Positions 18,732 through 29,556 of a stretch of 64,000 nt of DNA are shown here, one piece after another. Numbering within the stretch: position 1 is the stretch's first letter; every line of letters starts with the position of its first letter. The notes below the pieces were generated by a model. The model did not search any database. It was not told the DNA's origin and saw only the letters and a program-made list of their open reading frames with translations. This DNA is from Halohasta litorea (GTDB lineage: Archaea; Halobacteriota; Halobacteria; Halobacteriales; Haloferacaceae): contig NZ_JANHDJ010000001.1 of assembly GCF_024494645.1 (NCBI RefSeq), positions 838,779 to 902,778 of the forward strand, given 5' to 3'. Position numbers and translations under genes: made by a program.

Positions 18732-21650
18732 ATGTCAATGCAAACACCAAAACAGCTCGGTGGGATCCGGTTCGGACTGATGGATCCCGAGACGTACCGC
18801 GACCTGTCGGCCACGAAAGTGATCACGGCCGACACCTACGACGACGACGGCTACCCCATCGACATGGGGCTGATGGACCCACGGCTCGGCGTGATCGATC
18901 CCGGTCTCGAATGCCGGACCTGTGGCCAGCACTCCGGGTCGTGCCCGGGTCACTTCGGCCACATCGAACTCGCCGCACCGGTCATCCACGTCGGCTTCAC
19001 GACGCTGATGCGCCGACTCCTGCGGGCGACCTGTCGGGAGTGCGGTAGCCTGACGCTGGTCGAGGAGAAAAAAGAGGAGTTCCGCGACCAGCTCGAACGC
19101 GCGGAGGAACTCGGCAAGGACCCCGATACGGTCCTCAAATCGGCCGTCCGCGAGGCCCGCAAGCAGAACACCTGTCCGCACTGCGGCTCGCCGCAGGCCG
19201 ACATCAAACACGAAAAGCCGACGACCTACTACGAGGTCGAAAACGTCCTCGCATCCGAATACTCGGAAGTCATCGCCGAAGCGATGCAGCCCGACGACGA
19301 GGACGAAGACGACGAGGGAATCAGTCCCTCGGAGCTGGCCGACCAGACCGGCATCTCCTTAGAGCGGATCAACCAGATCCTCGGCGGCGAGTTCCGCCCG
19401 CTCGACGAGGACCGACGGGCCCTCGAAAAGGCACTCGACGTCGACCTCACCGAAGAGGACATGAACAAGCTGATGCCCTCCGACATCCGGGACTGGTTCG
19501 AGGACATCCCGGATTCGGATATCGAAGTGCTGGGAATCGACTCGGAGAACTCCCGGCCCGAGTGGATGATCATGACCGTGCTGCCGGTGCCGCCGGTGAC
19601 CGCACGTCCATCGATCACCCTCGACAACGGCCAGCGTTCCGAGGACGACCTCACACACAAACTGGTCGACATCATCCGCATCAACCAGCGGTTCATGGAG
19701 AACCGCGAGGCAGGAGCCCCCCAGCTCATTATCGAGGACCTGTGGGAGCTGCTCCAGTACCACGTCACGACCTTCGTGGACAACGAGATTTCGGGCACCC
19801 CACCCGCCCGCCACCGCTCGGGTCGACCCCTCAAAACCCTCAGCCAGCGACTCAAAGGCAAAGAGGGACGCTTCCGTGGCAGCCTCTCGGGGAAACGCGT
19901 CAACTTCTCGGCGCGTACCGTCATTAGCCCGGACCCGACGCTGAGCCTCAACGAGGTCGGGATTCCCGACCGCGTGGCCAGCGAGATGACGATCACGATC
20001 AACGTCACCGACCGCAACACCGAGGAGGCCCGGCAGTACGTCGCCAACGGCCCCGAGAAACATCCCGGTGCCAACTACGTCAAACGGCCCGACGGCCGCC
20101 GACTGAAGGTCACACCCAAAAACTGCGAGGAGCTCGCGACGAAGATCGAGGAGGGGTGGGAGGTCAACCGCCACCTCGTCGACGGCGACATCGTGATCTT
20201 CAACCGCCAGCCGTCGCTCCACCGGATGTCGATTATGGCCCACGAGGTCGTCGTGATGCCGTACAAGACCTTCCGACTCAACACGGTTGTCTGTCCGCCG
20301 TACAACGCTGACTTCGACGGCGACGAGATGAACCTCCACGCGCTGCAGACCGAGGAGGCCCGCGCGGAGGCCCGTGTGCTGATGCGTGTCCAGGAGCAGA
20401 TCCTCTCGCCGCGCTTCGGCGAGAACATTATCGGGGCGATCCAGGACCACATCTCGGGGACCTACTTGCTGACCAACGACAATCCCCACTTCACCGAGAC
20501 GCAGGCGCTCGATCTGCTGCGAGCGACGCGCGTTGACGAACTGCCCGACCCCGACGGCGAGGACGAGGCTGGCCCCTACTGGAGCGGCCGGACAGTCTTC
20601 TCGCTGCTCCTTCCGGACGGGCTGAACCTCGACTTCACGTCCTCGACCGGCGAGGATGTCGTCATCGAGGACGGCGAACTGCTCGAAGGGACGATCGACG
20701 AGGACGCCGTCGGTGCCTTCGGCGGCGAGATCGTCGATACCATCGTCAAACAGTACTCCGAGACACGCGCCCGCGTGTTCATCAACGAGGTCGCCGCCCT
20801 CGCAATGCGTGCGATCATGCACTTCGGGTTCTCGATCGGGATCGACGACGAGTCCATCCCACCAGTCGCCGACGAGCAGGTCGACGAGGCGATCGACAAC
20901 GCCTACGACCGTATCGAGGAACTCATCGACACCTACGAGGCGGGCGAGCTCGAATCGCTCCCCGGCCGGACGGTCGACGAAACCCTCGAGATGAAGATCA
21001 TGCAGACGCTCGGCAAGGCCCGGGACTCGGCGGGCGAAATCGCCGACGACCACTTCAGCGACGACAACCCGGCGGTCGTCATGGCCCGCTCGGGGGCCCG
21101 TGGCTCGATGCTGAACCTCACCCAGATGGCTGGCTGTGTCGGCCAGCAGGCAGTCCGCGGCGAGCGGATCAATCGTGGCTACGAGGACCGGACCCTCGCT
21201 CACTACGAGGAGAACGACCTCTCCGCGGAGGCTCACGGCTTCGTCGAGAACTCGTATCGTAGCGGGCTCACCCCGCGGGAGTTCTTCTTCCACGCAATGG
21301 GTGGCCGCGAGGGGCTGGTCGATACGGCAGTCCGGACCTCGAAATCCGGATATCTTCAGCGCCGCCTGATCAACGCGCTGTCCGAGCTCGAAGTCCAGTA
21401 CGACGGGACGGTTCGGGACACCTCGGATACGGTCATCCAGTTCGAGTTCGGCGAGGACGGCACCTCGCCGGTGCGTGTCTCCTCGGACGACGACTTCGAT
21501 ATCGATGTCGAGTCGATCACCGACCGCGTCGTCGACGCCGAGTTCGACAGCGAGGGCGAAAAGGAAGCGTTCCTCGGTCGGCGCGAGCCGCCGACGAACC
21601 TTTCAGAGCGTAGTGAGCCGCGGTTCCAGGAGGTGGAATCCGATGACTGA
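18732..21650 (+). CDS. rpoA1: DNA-directed RNA polymerase subunit A' (Rpo1N)
   Basis: The 972-aa large catalytic subunit. A zinc site uses Cys61, Cys64, Cys71 and His74 ([14 protein letters not shown]), and a second pair of CxxC motifs follows at about 100 and 153. The catalytic magnesium loop NADFDGD is at residues 525-531. The acidic insert around residues 180-250 carries a small HTH-like segment ([19 protein letters not shown]), typical of haloarchaeal A'. Its last eight bases overlap the rpoA'' start. Confidence 0.98.
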   Translation: MSMQTPKQLGGIRFGLMDPETYRDLSATKVITADTYDDDGYPIDMGLMDPRLGVIDPGLECRTCGQHSGSCPGHFGHIELAAPVIHVGFTTLMRRLLRATCRECGSLTLVEEKKEEFRDQLERAEELGKDPDTVLKSAVREARKQNTCPHCGSPQADIKHEKPTTYYEVENVLASEYSEVIAEAMQPDDEDEDDEGISPSELADQTGISLERINQILGGEFRPLDEDRRALEKALDVDLTEEDMNKLMPSDIRDWFEDIPDSDIEVLGIDSENSRPEWMIMTVLPVPPVTARPSITLDNGQRSEDDLTHKLVDIIRINQRFMENREAGAPQLIIEDLWELLQYHVTTFVDNEISGTPPARHRSGRPLKTLSQRLKGKEGRFRGSLSGKRVNFSARTVISPDPTLSLNEVGIPDRVASEMTITINVTDRNTEEARQYVANGPEKHPGANYVKRPDGRRLKVTPKNCEELATKIEEGWEVNRHLVDGDIVIFNRQPSLHRMSIMAHEVVVMPYKTFRLNTVVCPPYNADFDGDEMNLHALQTEEARAEARVLMRVQEQILSPRFGENIIGAIQDHISGTYLLTNDNPHFTETQALDLLRATRVDELPDPDGEDEAGPYWSGRTVFSLLLPDGLNLDFTSSTGEDVVIEDGELLEGTIDEDAVGAFGGEIVDTIVKQYSETRARVFINEVAALAMRAIMHFGFSIGIDDESIPPVADEQVDEAIDNAYDRIEELIDTYEAGELESLPGRTVDETLEMKIMQTLGKARDSAGEIADDHFSDDNPAVVMARSGARGSMLNLTQMAGCVGQQAVRGERINRGYEDRTLAHYEENDLSAEAHGFVENSYRSGLTPREFFFHAMGGREGLVDTAVRTSKSGYLQRRLINALSELEVQYDGTVRDTSDTVIQFEFGEDGTSPVRVSSDDDFDIDVESITDRVVDAEFDSEGEKEAFLGRREPPTNLSERSEPRFQEVESDD
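21629..21635 (+). promoter_or_regulatory. Shine-Dalgarno site fixing the rpoA'' start
   Basis: GGAGGTG lies inside the 3' end of rpoA', seven bases before the ATG at 21643. It matches the anti-Shine-Dalgarno end of haloarchaeal 16S rRNA and selects that ATG over the earlier in-frame codons. Confidence 0.7.
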
Positions 21651-22875
21651 CGCCGAGTACGATTCCATGGCCGACTACAACCACATCACCGACGACATCG
21701 AGGCAGTCGTCGAAGACACCGATCTGCCCCGCCGACTCAAAGACCGGGTCTACGACACCATCGAAGCCCGTGAGGGCGTAACGACCGAGCAGGCCGACGA
21801 GATCGCCCGTGCGGTCGAATCGCAGTACGTCGACACCCGTGTTGACCCCCTCGAACCCGTCGGGACGGTTTCGGCCCAGTCGATCGGCGAACCCGGAACG
21901 CAGATGACGATGAACACGTTCCACTACGCGGGGGTCGCCGAGATCGACGTGACTCAGGGCCTGCCCCGGCTAATCGAGCTGGTGGATGCTCGAAAAACGC
22001 CGGATACGCCGATGATGACGGTGTATCTCGAAGACGAGTACGCCGAGGACCGCGAGAAGGCCCACGAGGTCGTCTGGGCGCTCGAAGCGACGAAGATCCT
22101 CGCGCTCGGTGATGTCTCGACGAACGTGGCCGATATGCTCGTCCGGATCGATCTCAACGAGGAGACGCTCCTCGAACGCTGGCCGACGGTCGACGACGCC
22201 AACCTCGTTGCCCAGGAGATCGCCGAAACCATCGAGGACAACCTCGGTGTCTCGACCCGCCAGCAGGGGATGGCTATCGAGTTCGGCCCCAACGAGCCGA
22301 GCTACCGGGAGCTGCTCCAGCTGGTCGAGCGCCTCCGCGAGATCGTCTTCAAGGGGATCGAGGACATCTCCCGCGTCGTCATTCGGAAAGAAGAGACCGA
22401 CGACGGCGAGGAGTTCGTCCTCTACACCGAGGGGTCGGCCTTCGGCGACGTGCTCACCATCGAGGGCGTCGACGCCAGCCGCTCGACCTGTAACAACATC
22501 CACGAGATCCGCGAGGAACTCGGGATCGAGGCCGCCCGCGAGGCGATCATCAACGAGACGAGCGACACGCTCCGCGAACAGGGGCTCGACGACGTGAACA
22601 TCCGCCACCTGATGCTCGTGGCGGATATCATGACCAACGAAGGAACCATCGAGTCGATCGGTCGACACGGGATTTCCGGCTCGAAGGACTCGGTGCTCGC
22701 GCGGGCTGCCTTCGAGGTGACGGTCAACCACCTCCTGGACGCCGCGATCCACGGCCAGAGCGACGACCTCGATGGCATCATCGAGAACGTCATCGCCGGG
22801 AAACCGATCGCACTCGGGACCGGCGACGTGAAGCTCCGCATGGGCTCGATCGACGCCAACCCGGCTGACGACTAA
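21643..22875 (+). CDS. rpoA2: DNA-directed RNA polymerase subunit A'' (Rpo1C)
   Basis: The 410-aa C-terminal part of the largest subunit. It holds [20 protein letters not shown] (bridge helix/trigger loop region), [14 protein letters not shown] and the closing [20 protein letters not shown] segment. The start opens [14 protein letters not shown] and overlaps rpoA' by eight bases, preceded by a strong Shine-Dalgarno. The length is normal for halophiles. Confidence 0.97.
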   Translation: MTDAEYDSMADYNHITDDIEAVVEDTDLPRRLKDRVYDTIEAREGVTTEQADEIARAVESQYVDTRVDPLEPVGTVSAQSIGEPGTQMTMNTFHYAGVAEIDVTQGLPRLIELVDARKTPDTPMMTVYLEDEYAEDREKAHEVVWALEATKILALGDVSTNVADMLVRIDLNEETLLERWPTVDDANLVAQEIAETIEDNLGVSTRQQGMAIEFGPNEPSYRELLQLVERLREIVFKGIEDISRVVIRKEETDDGEEFVLYTEGSAFGDVLTIEGVDASRSTCNNIHEIREELGIEAAREAIINETSDTLREQGLDDVNIRHLMLVADIMTNEGTIESIGRHGISGSKDSVLARAAFEVTVNHLLDAAIHGQSDDLDGIIENVIAGKPIALGTGDVKLRMGSIDANPADD

Positions 22876-22876
22876 T

Positions 22877-23296
22877 ATGAAAGTCACGCTCTCCGACGAG
22901 GCACGGCGGTATATCGGGCTGTTCGATGAGGAGACCGGCGTCAGCCCGACGGACTGTCTCGTCGAGAGCGATCGGATCGTCTTTCTGATCCCCGCGGGAG
23001 AGATGGCCGACGCCATCGGTCCCGACGGGCGGACCGTCCGCCGCGTCGAGAAAAAGATCGGTCGCACGGTCGACCTCGTCGAGGACGCCGAGACGCCCGA
23101 AGCGTTCGTCGAGAACGCCCTCGCGCCTGCGGTCGTCCGCGGGGTGACGATCTCCGAACAGGGCGACACTGTCGCCTACGTCGAGGTCGTCGAAGCCGAC
23201 CGCGGCGTCGCCATCGGCGCGGACGGCCAACATATCGACACCGCCCGGCGGCTGGCGCGCCGACAGCACGATATCGACGACATCCAGCTGACTTAA
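22877..23296 (+). CDS. nusA: NusA-like KH-domain transcription factor
   Basis: A 139-aa protein of two KH domains, the archaeal NusA, which lacks the bacterial N-terminal and S1 domains. The first KH loop is around IPAGEMADAIGPDGRTVRRVE and the second around GVAIGADGQHIDTARRLARR, each with the G-x-x-G loop. It begins one base after rpoA'' and belongs to the same operon. It likely binds nascent RNA. Confidence 0.95.
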   Translation: MKVTLSDEARRYIGLFDEETGVSPTDCLVESDRIVFLIPAGEMADAIGPDGRTVRRVEKKIGRTVDLVEDAETPEAFVENALAPAVVRGVTISEQGDTVAYVEVVEADRGVAIGADGQHIDTARRLARRQHDIDDIQLT

Positions 23297-23470
23297 AAAC
23301 ACGGCCGTCGCTGACCGTTGTTATCGGCGACGGTCGACTCGTTGTAAGCGGCTCTCGATGCGTTTCGTGGCCTGCGAGTCGTTCTCTGGTCGTTGTGTGA
23401 AACAGTCTCAGATTCGATTAGCGACCCCTAAGAAGCGATCTCAGCCCGTTTCGACAGGCCGAAAGAGGGA

Positions 23471-23480
23471 CGCTTAAGTA
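23471..23480 (+). promoter_or_regulatory. Promoter of the rpsL-rpsG pair
   Basis: CGCTTAAGTA, preceded by the purine-rich GAAAGAGGGA (a BRE-like element), lies about 30 bases before the rpsL ATG. That spacing predicts a very short leader. It gives the two ribosomal genes their own start besides any read-through from the polymerase operon. Confidence 0.6.
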
Positions 23481-23504
23481 GCCGTATCCGAAAGGGAGTG
23501 CTAC

Positions 23505-23933
23505 ATGGCTAACGGCAAATATGCCGCCCGGAAGCTCAAGCAGGACCGGCAGAAGCGACGCTGGTCCGACTCCGAGTACGCTCGACGAGAGCGCGGGCTC
23601 AAAAAGAAGTCCGACCCGCTCGAAGGCGCGCCGCAGGGCCGCGGCATCGTCCTCGAAAAGGTCGGCATCGAAGCAAAGCAGCCGAACTCCGCGATCCGAA
23701 AATGCGTTCGTGTTCAGCTGATCAAGAACGGCAAACAGGTCACCGCCTTCTGTCCCGGTGACGGTGCGATTTCCTTCATCGACGAACACGACGAGGTCAC
23801 GATCGCCGGGATCGGTGGCGCGAAGGGTCGCGCAATGGGCGACCTTTCGGGTGTCAACTACAAAGTCGAGAAGGTAAACGGCGTCTCGATGATCGAACTC
23901 GTTCGCGGCAACGCCGAGAAACCGGTGCGATAA
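23505..23933 (+). CDS. rpsL: 30S ribosomal protein S12 (uS12)
   Basis: A 142-aa decoding-site protein of the small subunit. It carries the conserved [19 protein letters not shown] loop, whose lysine and proline face the A site, and [18 protein letters not shown]. Its stop overlaps the start of rpsG (TAATG). The length is normal for archaea. Confidence 0.98.
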   Translation: MANGKYAARKLKQDRQKRRWSDSEYARRERGLKKKSDPLEGAPQGRGIVLEKVGIEAKQPNSAIRKCVRVQLIKNGKQVTAFCPGDGAISFIDEHDEVTIAGIGGAKGRAMGDLSGVNYKVEKVNGVSMIELVRGNAEKPVR

Positions 23934-24610
23934 TGTCCGAGAGCGAACCTGACGCCCCCGAAGATGCGGACGAAGTCGACGAGGATGTCGAGGCCGAGGC
24001 AGCCGAAGCCGACGCCGAAGCAGCCGATGCCGAAGCAAGCGACGACGGAGTCGAGAGCGCACTGCTGTTCGGCGTCTGGGAGGTCGGCGAGATCGAGTAC
24101 GACGACCCCTCGACCAAGCGCTACCTCAACGTCACGCCGATCGCCCACACGATGGGTCGACACGCCTCGAAACAGTTCGAGAAAAGCGAGATCTCGATCG
24201 TCGAGCGGCTCATCAACCGCCTGATGCAGACCGAGGAGAACACCGGCAAGAAGCAGCGCGCGACCAACATCGTTCGCGACGCCTTCGAGCAGGTCCACGA
24301 GCGGACCGACGAGAATCCCATCCAGGTGCTCGTCACCGCCGTCGAGAACGCCGCCCCGCGCGAGGAGACCGTCCGCCTCAAATACGGTGGCATCTCGGTT
24401 CCGAAGGCCGTCGACGTCGCCCCACAGCGACGAGTCGACGAGGCGCTGAAGTTCCTCGCCGAGGGGACCAAAAACGCGAGCTACAAATCGTCGACGAGTG
24501 CTGCCGAGGCGCTCGCCCAGCAGCTCACCGGCGCGGCCGACTACGACGTCGGCACCTACGCGATCAACCAGAAGGAAGAACGCGAACGCGTCGCCGCCGC
24601 AGCCCGCTAA
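23933..24610 (+). CDS. rpsG: 30S ribosomal protein S7 (uS7)
   Basis: A 225-aa small-subunit protein that nucleates the head domain. The first 45 or so residues are a very acidic Asp/Glu/Ala extension (EDADEVDEDVEAEAAEADAE), usual in halophiles. The conserved core follows with NRLMQTEENTGKKQRATNIV and GGISVPKAVDVAPQRRVDEAL, ending KEERERVAAAAR. In most haloarchaea fusA comes soon after. Here about 21 kb of other genes intervene. Confidence 0.97.
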   Translation: MSESEPDAPEDADEVDEDVEAEAAEADAEAADAEASDDGVESALLFGVWEVGEIEYDDPSTKRYLNVTPIAHTMGRHASKQFEKSEISIVERLINRLMQTEENTGKKQRATNIVRDAFEQVHERTDENPIQVLVTAVENAAPREETVRLKYGGISVPKAVDVAPQRRVDEALKFLAEGTKNASYKSSTSAAEALAQQLTGAADYDVGTYAINQKEERERVAAAAR

Positions 24611-24731
24611 TCCAGGAGCCGACTTTTCGTTTTATAAGCGTGTGAGCGACAGCTATCGTTTTTAAATTGCTCAGTCGACGGATAGCATCCGCTGTCGGTC
24701 GTTATTTAAAAAGGAACACGGTGTGGGATGC

Positions 24732-25430
24732 TCAGACGACGAGGTACTCTTCGAGCTGGTCGCGGTCGGCCAGCGCCTCGCCGTTGAGTTCGTCGACCAT
24801 CCGGCCGTGGTCCATCGCATAACAGCGGTCGGCCAGTCCCTGTATGACGGACAAGTTCTGCTCGACGAAGAGGATCGTCGTTCCCAACTCCTCGTTGATC
24901 CGTGTGAGGTCCTCGGTGATCGACTGGACGATCGACGGCTGAACGCCCTCGGAGGGTTCGTCGACGAGCAGGAGGTCGGGATTGCCGACCAGCGCCCGCC
25001 CGATGGCGAGCATCTGCTGTTGGCCGCCGCTCATCGTCCCGGCGTCCTGATCGGCGCGTTCCTCCAGGATCGGGAAGTACTCGTAGACGCGATCGTAGAG
25101 CGTCTCCTCGCCCGCACCGATGTTTTCGCCGATCAGGAGGTTCTGCTCGACGCTGAGGCCGGGGAACACGTCACGGCCCTGCGGGACGTAGCCGATCCCC
25201 GACCGGGCGTGGACGTCCGCTGACTCGGCGGTGACATCTTCGCCGTTGAACTGGACGGCTCCGGCTTCGGGTTTGAGCAGCCCCATCACCGATTTCAACA
25301 GTGTCGTCTTGCCGACGCCGTTGCGGCCGACGACACCGACGATTTCACCGTCTTCGACGGTGCAGTCGACGTCCCGGAGAATCGGGGTGCCGTCGTAGCC
25401 CGCCGAGAGGTTCGAGACGGTCAGGCTCAT
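24732..25430 (-). CDS. urtE: Urea ABC transporter ATP-binding protein UrtE
   Basis: A 232-aa ATPase of the LivF/UrtE type, last gene of the urtABCDE operon. Walker A is GRNGVGKTT, the signature is MSGGQQQMLAIGRAL and Walker B is LLLVDEPSEGVQPSIV. The SEGVQPSIVQ stretch just after Walker B is characteristic of UrtE. The start overlaps the urtD stop by four bases. It energises uptake of urea, or less likely short amides or branched amino acids. Confidence 0.9.
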   Translation of the reverse strand: MSLTVSNLSAGYDGTPILRDVDCTVEDGEIVGVVGRNGVGKTTLLKSVMGLLKPEAGAVQFNGEDVTAESADVHARSGIGYVPQGRDVFPGLSVEQNLLIGENIGAGEETLYDRVYEYFPILEERADQDAGTMSGGQQQMLAIGRALVGNPDLLLVDEPSEGVQPSIVQSITEDLTRINEELGTTILFVEQNLSVIQGLADRCYAMDHGRMVDELNGEALADRDQLEEYLVV

Positions 25431-26197
25431 GCGTTCTCACCCAGGTAGATCCGGCGGACGGCCTCGTCGGCCTCGATCTCCTCGATCGGTCCCTGCCGGA
25501 AGATCTCGCCCTGATTGAGGACGGTGACCTGATCGGAGATCCGGCGGACGAACTCCATGTCGTGTTCGACGACGAGGAACGTCATCCCGTCGTCGTGCAG
25601 CGAGCGGATCAGCTCGGCGACGTCGGCGGTCTCGTCGACCGACATCCCGGCGACGGGTTCGTCCAGCAGCATGAGCGTCGGATCGAGCGTGACCGCCATC
25701 CCGATTTCGAGCCGCTGTTTCTCGCCGTGGGAGAGTTCGCTGGCCCGAACGTCGGCCTTCTCGGTCAGGTCGATCCGTTCGAGGGTCTCGGCCAATACGG
25801 TCTCGGTATCGCGGTCCGTTCGCTGCAGCGGGACCTGGAGGTTCTCCTCGACGGTGAGGTTCTCGTAGACGTGCGGCGACTGGAACTTGACGCTGAGGCC
25901 GGTGTCGATCCGGTTGTGCGTCTCCATGCCGGTCAGATCCTCGCCGTCGAAGTAGATATCGCCCTCGCTCGGCGAGAGCTGGCCGGTGATCAGCTCCAGG
26001 AGCGTCGACTTGCCCGCCCCGTTGGGGCCGATGAGACACCGGATCTCCCCCTCGGTGACCGAGAAGTCGACGCTGTCGACGGCGGTGAGGCCGCCGAAGT
26101 TCTTCGTGAGTGCTTTGGTTGCCAGCAAGGTTTCGGTGTTGCCACCGGTTGCGGCAACGGCAGGTTTCTGTCTGACGTTGATGTCCTGGGTGCTCAT
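25427..26197 (-). CDS. urtD: Urea ABC transporter ATP-binding protein UrtD
   Basis: A 256-aa ATPase of the LivG/UrtD type. Walker A is GPNGAGKST, the signature is LSHGEKQRLEIGMAV and Walker B is LMLLDEPVAGMS. KFQSPHVYENLTVEENL is close to the family pattern at the Q loop. The open frame extends upstream, but the ATG at 26197 overlaps urtC by four bases and gives the normal N-terminus. It forms a heterodimer with UrtE. Confidence 0.9.
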   Translation of the reverse strand: MSTQDINVRQKPAVAATGGNTETLLATKALTKNFGGLTAVDSVDFSVTEGEIRCLIGPNGAGKSTLLELITGQLSPSEGDIYFDGEDLTGMETHNRIDTGLSVKFQSPHVYENLTVEENLQVPLQRTDRDTETVLAETLERIDLTEKADVRASELSHGEKQRLEIGMAVTLDPTLMLLDEPVAGMSVDETADVAELIRSLHDDGMTFLVVEHDMEFVRRISDQVTVLNQGEIFRQGPIEEIEADEAVRRIYLGENA

Positions 26198-27315
26198 TCG
26201 ATTGCCTCCTCTGGTGTGTTGGTCGACTGTCCGCGTTCGGTTCGGCGGTCGCGCAGTCGGGCGATCAGGTCGTCGGCCGTCGGGACGACCCCGGCAGGCA
26301 TGAAGAGGATCACGCCCAACAGGAGCCCGCCGACGATGACGAGGGCCCACTCGGAGCCGATGGGACCGATCCCGCTGGAGAGTTCGGTTCGCATCCGCTC
26401 GATGAGCACCGTCGCACCGAGCGCCCCGACCAGCGACTCGCGGCCGCCGACGCTGACCCAGACGACCGGCAGCGCCGCGAAGGCGATGCCGAAGACGGTT
26501 GGATCGATGTAGTTGCCCCAACTGCCGTAGAAGACGCCGCCGACGGCGGCCAGCGCGCCGCCGATGGTGAAGACGACGAGTTTGACGAACGGCACGTCGT
26601 AGCCGAACGTCCTCGTTCGGGCCTCGTCCTCGCGGATCGCAACCATCGTCAACCCGAAGCTGCTGTTGACGAGGACGCGCAGACCGAGGTAGGTGACCAC
26701 GAGTGCGGCGAGCAGGGCGTAGTAGAGCGCCGCCCGTTCGAGCACGAAGCCGCTTTGGCCGATGCCGAGGGTGAGACTCGGGATATCCATCCCGTTGAAG
26801 CCGCCGAGTTGGGCCACGCCGACGGCCCACTCACTGCCAGCAGTCTGGGCCATGAACGTGTTCAACACGAGGGCGATGACCAGCGTCATGATCGTGACGT
26901 AGGTGTCCCGTACCCCGCCGTAGAACATGAAGTAGCCCACGATGGCCGCGGCGACGGTGCCGACGAGGATGGCCCCGACGAGGGCAGCCATGATCTCGGT
27001 CGCCGAGCTGAAGTTGAGGCCGATGATCCCGAAGGTGTAGGCCGCGACGCCAAAGAAGGCCACCTGACCGAAACTCAGAATCCCGGCGTACCCCCAGATG
27101 AAACTGAGGCTCAACGCGAGGAACGCGAGCGCGAAGTAGCGGGAGGTCTGGATGACGGTGTAGACCCCGACCAACTGTGGGTACAGGGCGAGGCCAGCGA
27201 TCACGACCGCGAAGACGGCCCAAAACGGCAGAGAGTTGCCGTAGGTGTTGGGCCCTTCGAGCCGACCGCGGAGCCGGTCGAGCACCGATGCCTCGGCGTC
27301 GACGGACTCGCTCAT
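26194..27315 (-). CDS. urtC: Urea ABC transporter permease UrtC
   Basis: A 373-aa polytopic permease of the LivM/UrtC type, with about ten helices after a 30-residue cytoplasmic start. WGYAGILSFGQVAFFGVAAY is the family signature, and FGYDVPFVKLVVFTIGGALA sits where the ATPase-contact loop is expected. The start at 27315 overlaps the urtB end by four bases. It pairs with UrtB to form the urea channel. Confidence 0.9.
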   Translation of the reverse strand: MSESVDAEASVLDRLRGRLEGPNTYGNSLPFWAVFAVVIAGLALYPQLVGVYTVIQTSRYFALAFLALSLSFIWGYAGILSFGQVAFFGVAAYTFGIIGLNFSSATEIMAALVGAILVGTVAAAIVGYFMFYGGVRDTYVTIMTLVIALVLNTFMAQTAGSEWAVGVAQLGGFNGMDIPSLTLGIGQSGFVLERAALYYALLAALVVTYLGLRVLVNSSFGLTMVAIREDEARTRTFGYDVPFVKLVVFTIGGALAAVGGVFYGSWGNYIDPTVFGIAFAALPVVWVSVGGRESLVGALGATVLIERMRTELSSGIGPIGSEWALVIVGGLLLGVILFMPAGVVPTADDLIARLRDRRTERGQSTNTPEEAIE

Positions 27316-28235
27316 TGCTCGGCCCTCCGGCGTTGCTGCCAGTCTTTGACGTAGCCGGTGATCCCATCCGGCAGGAGCCGCAGCGCGACGATCGCCACGA
27401 GCAACAGCAGCATCTGTCCGATGAACGTCCCGAAGAAGAAGCTCCCCGTGGCGTTGAACACGCTGAGGACGGCCGACGCCGACAGCGTGCCGATGATGAC
27501 AGAGGGACCGCCGACGACGACCGCGACGAACGCCTCGACGAGGAATGTACTTCCGCGGTTCGGGGTGATCGATCCCAGCGCGGGGGCGTACAGCGCGCCG
27601 GTCAGCCCCGCCAGCGCGGAGCCGATGGCGAACGTCGAGACGTACATCCGGTCGGTATCGACGCCCATCGCGCGGGCGGTCTCGGGGTCCTTGATCGTCG
27701 CCCGTGCCTTGACGCCGAACTCGGTGCGGGTAAACAGGACGTAGAGGCCGCCGAGGACGGCGACGGCGACGATCGGCAGGAAGATGCTCCGGTAGATCGA
27801 GGAGCTGAACGGTCCGTAGCTCACGCTGCCCATGGGGGTCGAGATGCTGTCGAGACTCGACCCGAAGACGATCAACAGCAGCTGGGAGATGACCAGTGCC
27901 AGCCCCCACGTTGCGACCATCGAATCCAAGAGCCGGTCATAGAGATGGCGGACGACCGTTCGCTCGACGATGACGCCGAAGATCGTCGTGACGACGACGC
28001 CAGCGACCATCGCCAGCGGTAGCGGGACGCCCGCGTGGTAGGTGAGGGCGGTGCCGTAGACGCCGATCAGGATGAACTCGCCGTGGGCGAGGTTGATGAC
28101 GCCCATCATCCCGAAGATGATCGCCAGTCCGACGGTCGCCAGGATGATGAAACCGAAGCTGTTGAGGAACTGGAACAACAGCGCTCCGAGGCTGGGGGCC
28201 GATAGCTGCAGCGGCGTCGCTGCCACCTCAATCAC
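27312..28235 (-). CDS. urtB: Urea ABC transporter permease UrtB
   Basis: A 307-aa permease of the LivH/UrtB type read from a GTG start. The segments GMMGVINLAHGEFILIGVYG and KARATIKDPETARAMGVDTD are typical of this subunit. About eight helices are visible. The gene lies 55 bases after urtA on the same strand, so it belongs to the transporter operon. Confidence 0.9.
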   Translation of the reverse strand: MIEVAATPLQLSAPSLGALLFQFLNSFGFIILATVGLAIIFGMMGVINLAHGEFILIGVYGTALTYHAGVPLPLAMVAGVVVTTIFGVIVERTVVRHLYDRLLDSMVATWGLALVISQLLLIVFGSSLDSISTPMGSVSYGPFSSSIYRSIFLPIVAVAVLGGLYVLFTRTEFGVKARATIKDPETARAMGVDTDRMYVSTFAIGSALAGLTGALYAPALGSITPNRGSTFLVEAFVAVVVGGPSVIIGTLSASAVLSVFNATGSFFFGTFIGQMLLLLVAIVALRLLPDGITGYVKDWQQRRRAEQ

Positions 28236-28290
28236 GGCGCACCGACCTCCGACGGCTTGGTGGTTGTCTGCAGATGCTCATTGGTACACC

Positions 28291-29556
28291 TTAGACGTCG
28301 TAGACGTCACTGGGGACGTACTGGGTGGTCTTGTCTTCCTCACGGAGGTCACAGCCTGCGCCGCCCTCGACCTCCTCGCGGAGGAAACTCGGGCCGATGC
28401 GCTCGTTGTTGGTAAAGGAGATCTCGTGTTCCTCGTCGGCTTCGGCGACCCGCATCTCGTGTTCCATGTGGTGGGTCGCCCCGTCGAGGGTGAGCTCGCC
28501 GGAGGGGGCGCTGACCTCTTGGCCCTCTTCGAGCACCTCGATGACAGCCTCTTGATCGAAGGTCTCGGCCTCTCTGACGGCCTCGGCCCACAGGTACACC
28601 GAGAAGTAGTTGTTCTGGGCTTCCTGGTTGAGGTAGTTGGCGTCCGGCCACCGGTCGTAGAAGTCCTCGACGAAGTTCTCGCCCTCCCGGAGGTCGCCGA
28701 GCTCCTCCATGTAGCTGACGCCCGCGTAGACGTTGGTCAGCGCCGGCGGGTCGTAGCGGATGTGTTCGTGGCCCTGAGCCATCGCCGTCGACGTGCCGAT
28801 CGGGATGTCCTCCATCCCGTTTGTGGCCCGCTGGTCGTAGAAGTTCTCGTGGTTCGCCCCGACCAGCATCGACATGATGAAGTCGGGGTCTTCGTCCTGG
28901 ATCCGGTTGATGACCGACGAGAAGTCGGTCTCGTCCAGCGGGATGTATTCCTCGCCGATGATGTTGTAGCCGTTTTCCTGGGCCAACACGTTGACCCAGT
29001 CGCCCGACAGCTGGCCGAAGTTGTAGTCGGCGGCGATGATGTAGATGTCCTCGCCGAACTCGTCGGCGAGGTACGGTGTGACGATCCCGAGCTGCTGGCG
29101 GGCGGTCGCACCCACCGGGAAGATCGTGTTGTCACAGACGCCGCCCTCGTACTGGGTGGTGTAGAAGTACAGCTGCTCGTTTTCGTTAATAATGGGGCGG
29201 ATCGCCTCCCGTGTCGCCGAGGAGTAGCCCGCCCACAGCGCGTCGACCTGATCCTGTAAGATTAGTCGCTCGGTGAGTTCCTGGTAGCGTGAGTTGTCCG
29301 ACTGTGGGTCGGGGTCGACGATCTCGATCTGCTCGCCGAGGAGTCCACCGTTCTCGTTGATCTCTTCGATCGCCAGCCGCGTGGCCTGCCACTTCGAGGT
29401 CCCGTTGAGCTGGAAGTTCCCCGAGCGATCCTCCAGGATACCGACCGTCGGACCGCTACTGCCGCCACCACTACCGGAACAGCCAGCGACCGACATACCG
29501 AGTCCGGTCCCAGCCGCAGCCAGTACCGAGCGGCGAGAGACGCGATCAGAGTTCAT
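28291..29556 (-). CDS. urtA: Urea ABC transporter substrate-binding lipoprotein UrtA
   Basis: A 421-aa binding protein with a Tat lipoprotein signal (SRRSVLAAAGTGLGMSVAG, then Cys26). The body matches the FmdD/UrtA branch of Leu/Ile/Val-binding proteins: VGILEDRSGNFQLNG, DALWAGYSSATREAIRPI, FYTTQYEGGVCDNTIF and DFIMSMLVGANHENFY. The EGGVCDN and GYSSATREA stretches favour urea or short amide over branched amino acids. It is the first gene of the operon. The urease operon nearby supports urea as ligand. Confidence 0.88.
   Translation of the reverse strand: MNSDRVSRRSVLAAAGTGLGMSVAGCSGSGGGSSGPTVGILEDRSGNFQLNGTSKWQATRLAIEEINENGGLLGEQIEIVDPDPQSDNSRYQELTERLILQDQVDALWAGYSSATREAIRPIINENEQLYFYTTQYEGGVCDNTIFPVGATARQQLGIVTPYLADEFGEDIYIIAADYNFGQLSGDWVNVLAQENGYNIIGEEYIPLDETDFSSVINRIQDEDPDFIMSMLVGANHENFYDQRATNGMEDIPIGTSTAMAQGHEHIRYDPPALTNVYAGVSYMEELGDLREGENFVEDFYDRWPDANYLNQEAQNNYFSVYLWAEAVREAETFDQEAVIEVLEEGQEVSAPSGELTLDGATHHMEHEMRVAEADEEHEISFTNNERIGPSFLREEVEGGAGCDLREEDKTTQYVPSDVYDV

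Noticed and set aside
15132..21293. Long minus-strand open frames (590, 649 and 644 codons) opposite the rpo genes
   Set aside because: They mirror RNA polymerase genes in high-GC DNA and encode low-complexity Val/Asp/Arg-rich products without any family motif.
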